The notes beneath the pieces are model-generated. The model ran no database searches. It was given only the letters and a program-made list of their open reading frames with translations, and was not told the DNA's origin. A program made the translations under genes and the position numbers. Source: Terriglobales bacterium (lineage in GTDB: Bacteria; Acidobacteriota; Terriglobia; Terriglobales; Acidobacteriaceae). Taken from it: DNA of 64,000 nt. Below, in pieces: positions 61,782 to 64,000 of the stretch (its first letter is position 1; each line of letters begins with the position of its first letter). The stretch is from assembly GCA_035561515.1 (NCBI GenBank), contig DATMXP010000024.1, positions 62,001-126,000 on the forward strand, in the 5' to 3' direction.

Positions 61782-62105
61782 ATGGAACGACAGGAACTTT
61801 TCGGGAGCAGAGTACGATCCGTTCGCGAAGCTGCAGGACTCAATCGCGATACTGTTGCCGAAAGAATGAACAGGAGCAGCAGTTACGTTGGCGAAATCGA
61901 ACGAGGGGAGAAGTGGCCGGCATTTGACACGCTCGAACTCCTAGCAAAGGCCCTTGAAGTAGAGCCTCCGACCCTATTTGAATACGAAGCTGAAGAGATC
62001 AACAACGACATCTTGTTGAGTAAATTGCAGCAGTTGCTTTCAAATCGAAATACGGAAGAACTTCAGTTAGCACTTCGGGTACTGAGAGCCCTCTTTCGAA
62101 GGTAA
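61782..62105 (+). CDS. small XRE-family HTH protein 4
   Basis: 107 residues. HTH: FGSRVRSVREAAGLNRDTVA, ERMNRSSSYVGEIERGEKWP, LLAKALEVEPPTLFEYEAEE; tail NNDILLSKLQQLLSNRNTEE and LQLALRVLRALFRR. AGGGGC lies near the ATG. The last of four; together they look like a local expansion of one repressor-type gene. Confidence 0.85.
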   Translation: MERQELFGSRVRSVREAAGLNRDTVAERMNRSSSYVGEIERGEKWPAFDTLELLAKALEVEPPTLFEYEAEEINNDILLSKLQQLLSNRNTEELQLALRVLRALFRR

Positions 62106-62236
62106 GATTACTGGGTTCTGGAGGTCCCCATTCCTCTGACACAGGTTGAGTTCTGAGAGTTTCTCCCCGTCCTAGTCATCACCCAAAGAATAAACTATTC
62201 CTTTCAGCACCCATCAAGTGCATACTTCGTCGAAAG

Positions 62237-62494
62237 GTGCGGAAAGCCAAGATACTCTTCTTTGCGGCATGCAATGAATGTAAGCTTGTAGGTAAATGCT
62301 GTCCGAAAGGCAAACAATGCGCCTTATCGGTGATGGCTTTCGATGGTGATCTTTATGCGGAAGTTTCGGGAATGCTCGCACTGGCAACTGCACACGAAGT
62401 TGAGTGTGGCGAAGGGCATATTCTGAATGGTCAGATTCGGCCTGGCGGAACAGCTTTCGACGCTCGTTTTGATGAGAATTGGCAACGGGAATAA
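62237..62494 (+). CDS. small Cys-rich protein
   Basis: 85 codons from GTG 62237: FFAACNECKLVGKCCPKGKQ followed by CALSVMAFDGDLYAEVSGML and ALATAHEVECGEGHILNG. Six Cys fall in the first half and one further on, a zinc- or cluster-binding pattern. The ribosome site is only AAAG, so the true start could differ. Not recognised. Confidence 0.45.
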   Translation: MRKAKILFFAACNECKLVGKCCPKGKQCALSVMAFDGDLYAEVSGMLALATAHEVECGEGHILNGQIRPGGTAFDARFDENWQRE

Positions 62495-62608
62495 TCACCA
62501 AACCAGAATTCGCCGTTATTTGTGCAGGTGGTTCTGTCTGTTGAATTTCGAAGGATAAATGGATACAGTAGAGATGTCCGATCCATCATTCTCAGGTGAG
62601 AGTGCATC

Positions 62609-62821
62609 ATGTCTGTAATGGCTGTTGCCGATCTAGAAGCTTTGAAAGATGAGATCATTCGTGAACTCCAGACTAGGGCATTGCGTCCGACGGACGTATT
62701 GACTTCTCTTCATTCAAGGTATCCAGATCCGGAAATCAAGGAAGTGATTCTCCAGCTTTTGCAGGAAGGCAAACTGGAGTTGTCGTCGGACCGTCGCTTG
62801 CACGTCGCTCAGGTTGCGTAG
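62609..62821 (+). CDS. small winged-helix-like protein upstream of dgt
   Basis: 70 residues: LEALKDEIIRELQTRALRPT, DVLTSLHSRYPDPEIKEVIL, QLLQEGKLELSSDRRLHVAQ. Helix-helix-strand-strand order with the EGKLELSSDRRL hairpin suggests a winged helix. GTGAGAG lies about 10 bases before the ATG. It is immediately followed by the dNTPase gene and may be co-expressed. Function unknown. Confidence 0.65.
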   Translation: MSVMAVADLEALKDEIIRELQTRALRPTDVLTSLHSRYPDPEIKEVILQLLQEGKLELSSDRRLHVAQVA

Positions 62822-62845
62822 TGTTGTTGGACACCTCAGACAACG

Positions 62846-64000
62846 TTGATCGATCAAAATAGCCGTACTGCTCGCCGCCATAGCGTCAAACGTGACCGCC
62901 CCAAAACGGATCCGACCGATAGCCGTTCCTATTTTCAAAAAGATCGGGACCGTGTACTCTACACCTCCTCACTACGCAGATTAGCGGAGATAACTCAAGT
63001 CGTCTCCGCAGATACCAGTCACGTCTTTCACAATCGTCTTACCCACTCAATGCAGGTATCTCAAGTAGGTAGGAGGCTAGCGGAACGGCTGCTGCTTCTG
63101 GACCACGGCATTGTTGAATCGAGTTCCACCGGACTTGATCCAGATGTCGTAGAAGCCGCATGTTTAGCGCATGACTTGGGACACCCACCGTTTGGTCACA
63201 TTGCTGAGGAAGAACTCAACGACTTTGCGGGAAATGAAATTGATGGTTTCGAGGGCAATGCCCAGAGTTTTCGAATTGTTACACGGCTTTCTCAACACTC
63301 GACCCATCATCGAGGACTGGACCTGACGCGGGCAACATTGGCGGCAATTCTGAAGTACCCATGGCTAAAAGGAAATAATCCGTCCAAGTCGGGAAAATGG
63401 GGCGCCTATCGCAGTGAGCAAAAGAATTTCGATTTCGCCTGTGAGTTGCTAGGAAAAGCGAACAAGAGAACGATTGAAGCTGAGCTTATGGATTGGGCCG
63501 ACGACATTACCTATTCGGTCCACGACCTCGAAGATTTCTATCGAGCCGGCAAAATACCCTTACACCTGCTCGCTGACAGGCTTTACGAGAGAGAACGCCG
63601 TTTCTTTTTTGAGAATGTGTTCGAGCGTGTGGACAGGAACGGAGGATCAATTGACCGGGAAGCGTCCATTGAGGCGTTCAATGACCTTGTAATCGGCCTT
63701 TTCCCCTTGGACAGACCTTATTCCGGAACTTGGCAAGAAAGGGCAGCACTTCGTAATTTCAGCAGCCAATTGATCGGGCGGTACATAAGCGGCACTCGAC
63801 TTAAGGCAGATGGGGATGGCGATTGCGTTCCGGCCATTGATGAACAGCTCCGAATCGAGGTAGCGATCCTAAAGGAACTCACCTGGACCTACATTATTGA
63901 GGCACCGGCACTCGTGACCAAGCAATTTGGACAACGTCGGGTAATTCGCGGCCTGTGTGAAATCTTCTTCGAAGCCGCAAATGATCAGAAACGATGGTAT
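62846..64000 (+). CDS. dgt: deoxyguanosinetriphosphate triphosphohydrolase-like protein (3' end outside window)
   Basis: 385 codons visible with no stop before the window edge. Motifs: YFQKDRDRVLYTSSLRRLAE, HVFHNRLTHSMQVSQVGRRL, AACLAHDLGHPPFGHIAEEE (HD metal site) and ELMDWADDITYSVHDLEDFY (second metal Asp). This is the dNTP triphosphohydrolase family, which cleaves dNTPs to nucleoside and triphosphate and controls dNTP pools or phage sensitivity. There is no in-frame ATG before conserved sequence; TTG at 62846 after an in-frame stop (62819) is the likely start, with a weak ribosome site. Confidence 0.9.
   Translation, partial: MIDQNSRTARRHSVKRDRPKTDPTDSRSYFQKDRDRVLYTSSLRRLAEITQVVSADTSHVFHNRLTHSMQVSQVGRRLAERLLLLDHGIVESSSTGLDPDVVEAACLAHDLGHPPFGHIAEEELNDFAGNEIDGFEGNAQSFRIVTRLSQHSTHHRGLDLTRATLAAILKYPWLKGNNPSKSGKWGAYRSEQKNFDFACELLGKANKRTIEAELMDWADDITYSVHDLEDFYRAGKIPLHLLADRLYERERRFFFENVFERVDRNGGSIDREASIEAFNDLVIGLFPLDRPYSGTWQERAALRNFSSQLIGRYISGTRLKADGDGDCVPAIDEQLRIEVAILKELTWTYIIEAPALVTKQFGQRRVIRGLCEIFFEAANDQKRWY

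Noticed and set aside
1..64000. tRNA or rRNA genes
   Set aside because: Scanning by eye for T-loop and anticodon-arm patterns and for conserved rRNA words found none; a tRNAscan run would be decisive.

Overview
The window looks like a chromosome segment of an Acidobacteriota (Terriglobia-like) bacterium. This is inferred from content: an Oar-like TonB receptor with an N-terminal carboxypeptidase-regulatory domain, a von Willebrand A protein, SYLF, OmpA and DUF3309/lmo0937/Thivi_2564-type envelope proteins, a class D sortase, many small Cys-pair proteins, and frequent GTG/TTG starts with good Shine-Dalgarno sites. No rRNA, tRNA or CRISPR array was found.

Layout. 0-8 kb: small stress or regulatory genes, including two RRM RNA-binding proteins, an RNA polymerase omega-like protein and two paralogous small membrane proteins. 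Two transcription units share an almost identical promoter plus about 60-nt leader. A Kef/YbaL-type antiporter sits among them. 8-13 kb: a decayed nitronate monooxygenase, a hemolysin III family protein, and a GT4 glycosyltransferase overlapping a GH130 glycosidase. 13-25 kb: an envelope-stress neighbourhood (SYLF, Crp/Fnr, LolA-like, OmpA, several tiny membrane proteins). It is scrambled by duplications and littered with truncated copies (Crp, response regulator, DUF3494, SnoaL-like, phospholipase C-like). 24-32 kb: a secreted protein made of eight 32-residue Cys repeats, a DUF3494 adhesin-like lipoprotein behind a hairpin-rich leader, and a sortase D / VWA / sorting-signal protein group. 32-39 kb: small regulators, Crp/Fnr, a B12-binding radical SAM protein, a STAS protein and a response regulator. 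39-41 kb: a gene graveyard (IS5 remnant, ABC permease remnant, NhaR-like LysR remnant).

41-62 kb is the most interesting part: an apparently complete lasso-peptide system. On the plus strand are an ABC exporter, a PqqD-like RRE protein (B1), a Nudix-like/APH-like kinase fusion, a cytosolic prolyl oligopeptidase, the B2 protease, the C cyclase and two precursor genes. Converging on the minus strand is an uptake and breakdown unit: ECF sigma factor, coiled-coil anti-sigma factor, TonB receptor, and an exported S9-family hydrolase resembling lasso isopeptidases. Unusual XRE/S24-like regulators lie upstream and four small XRE proteins lie downstream. The two precursors differ in the middle but share AIQGSGK and an identical LTVPAYEADE C-terminus. 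That suggests a C-terminal follower, and the embedded prolyl oligopeptidase is a plausible enzyme to remove it. The window ends inside a dNTP triphosphohydrolase gene.
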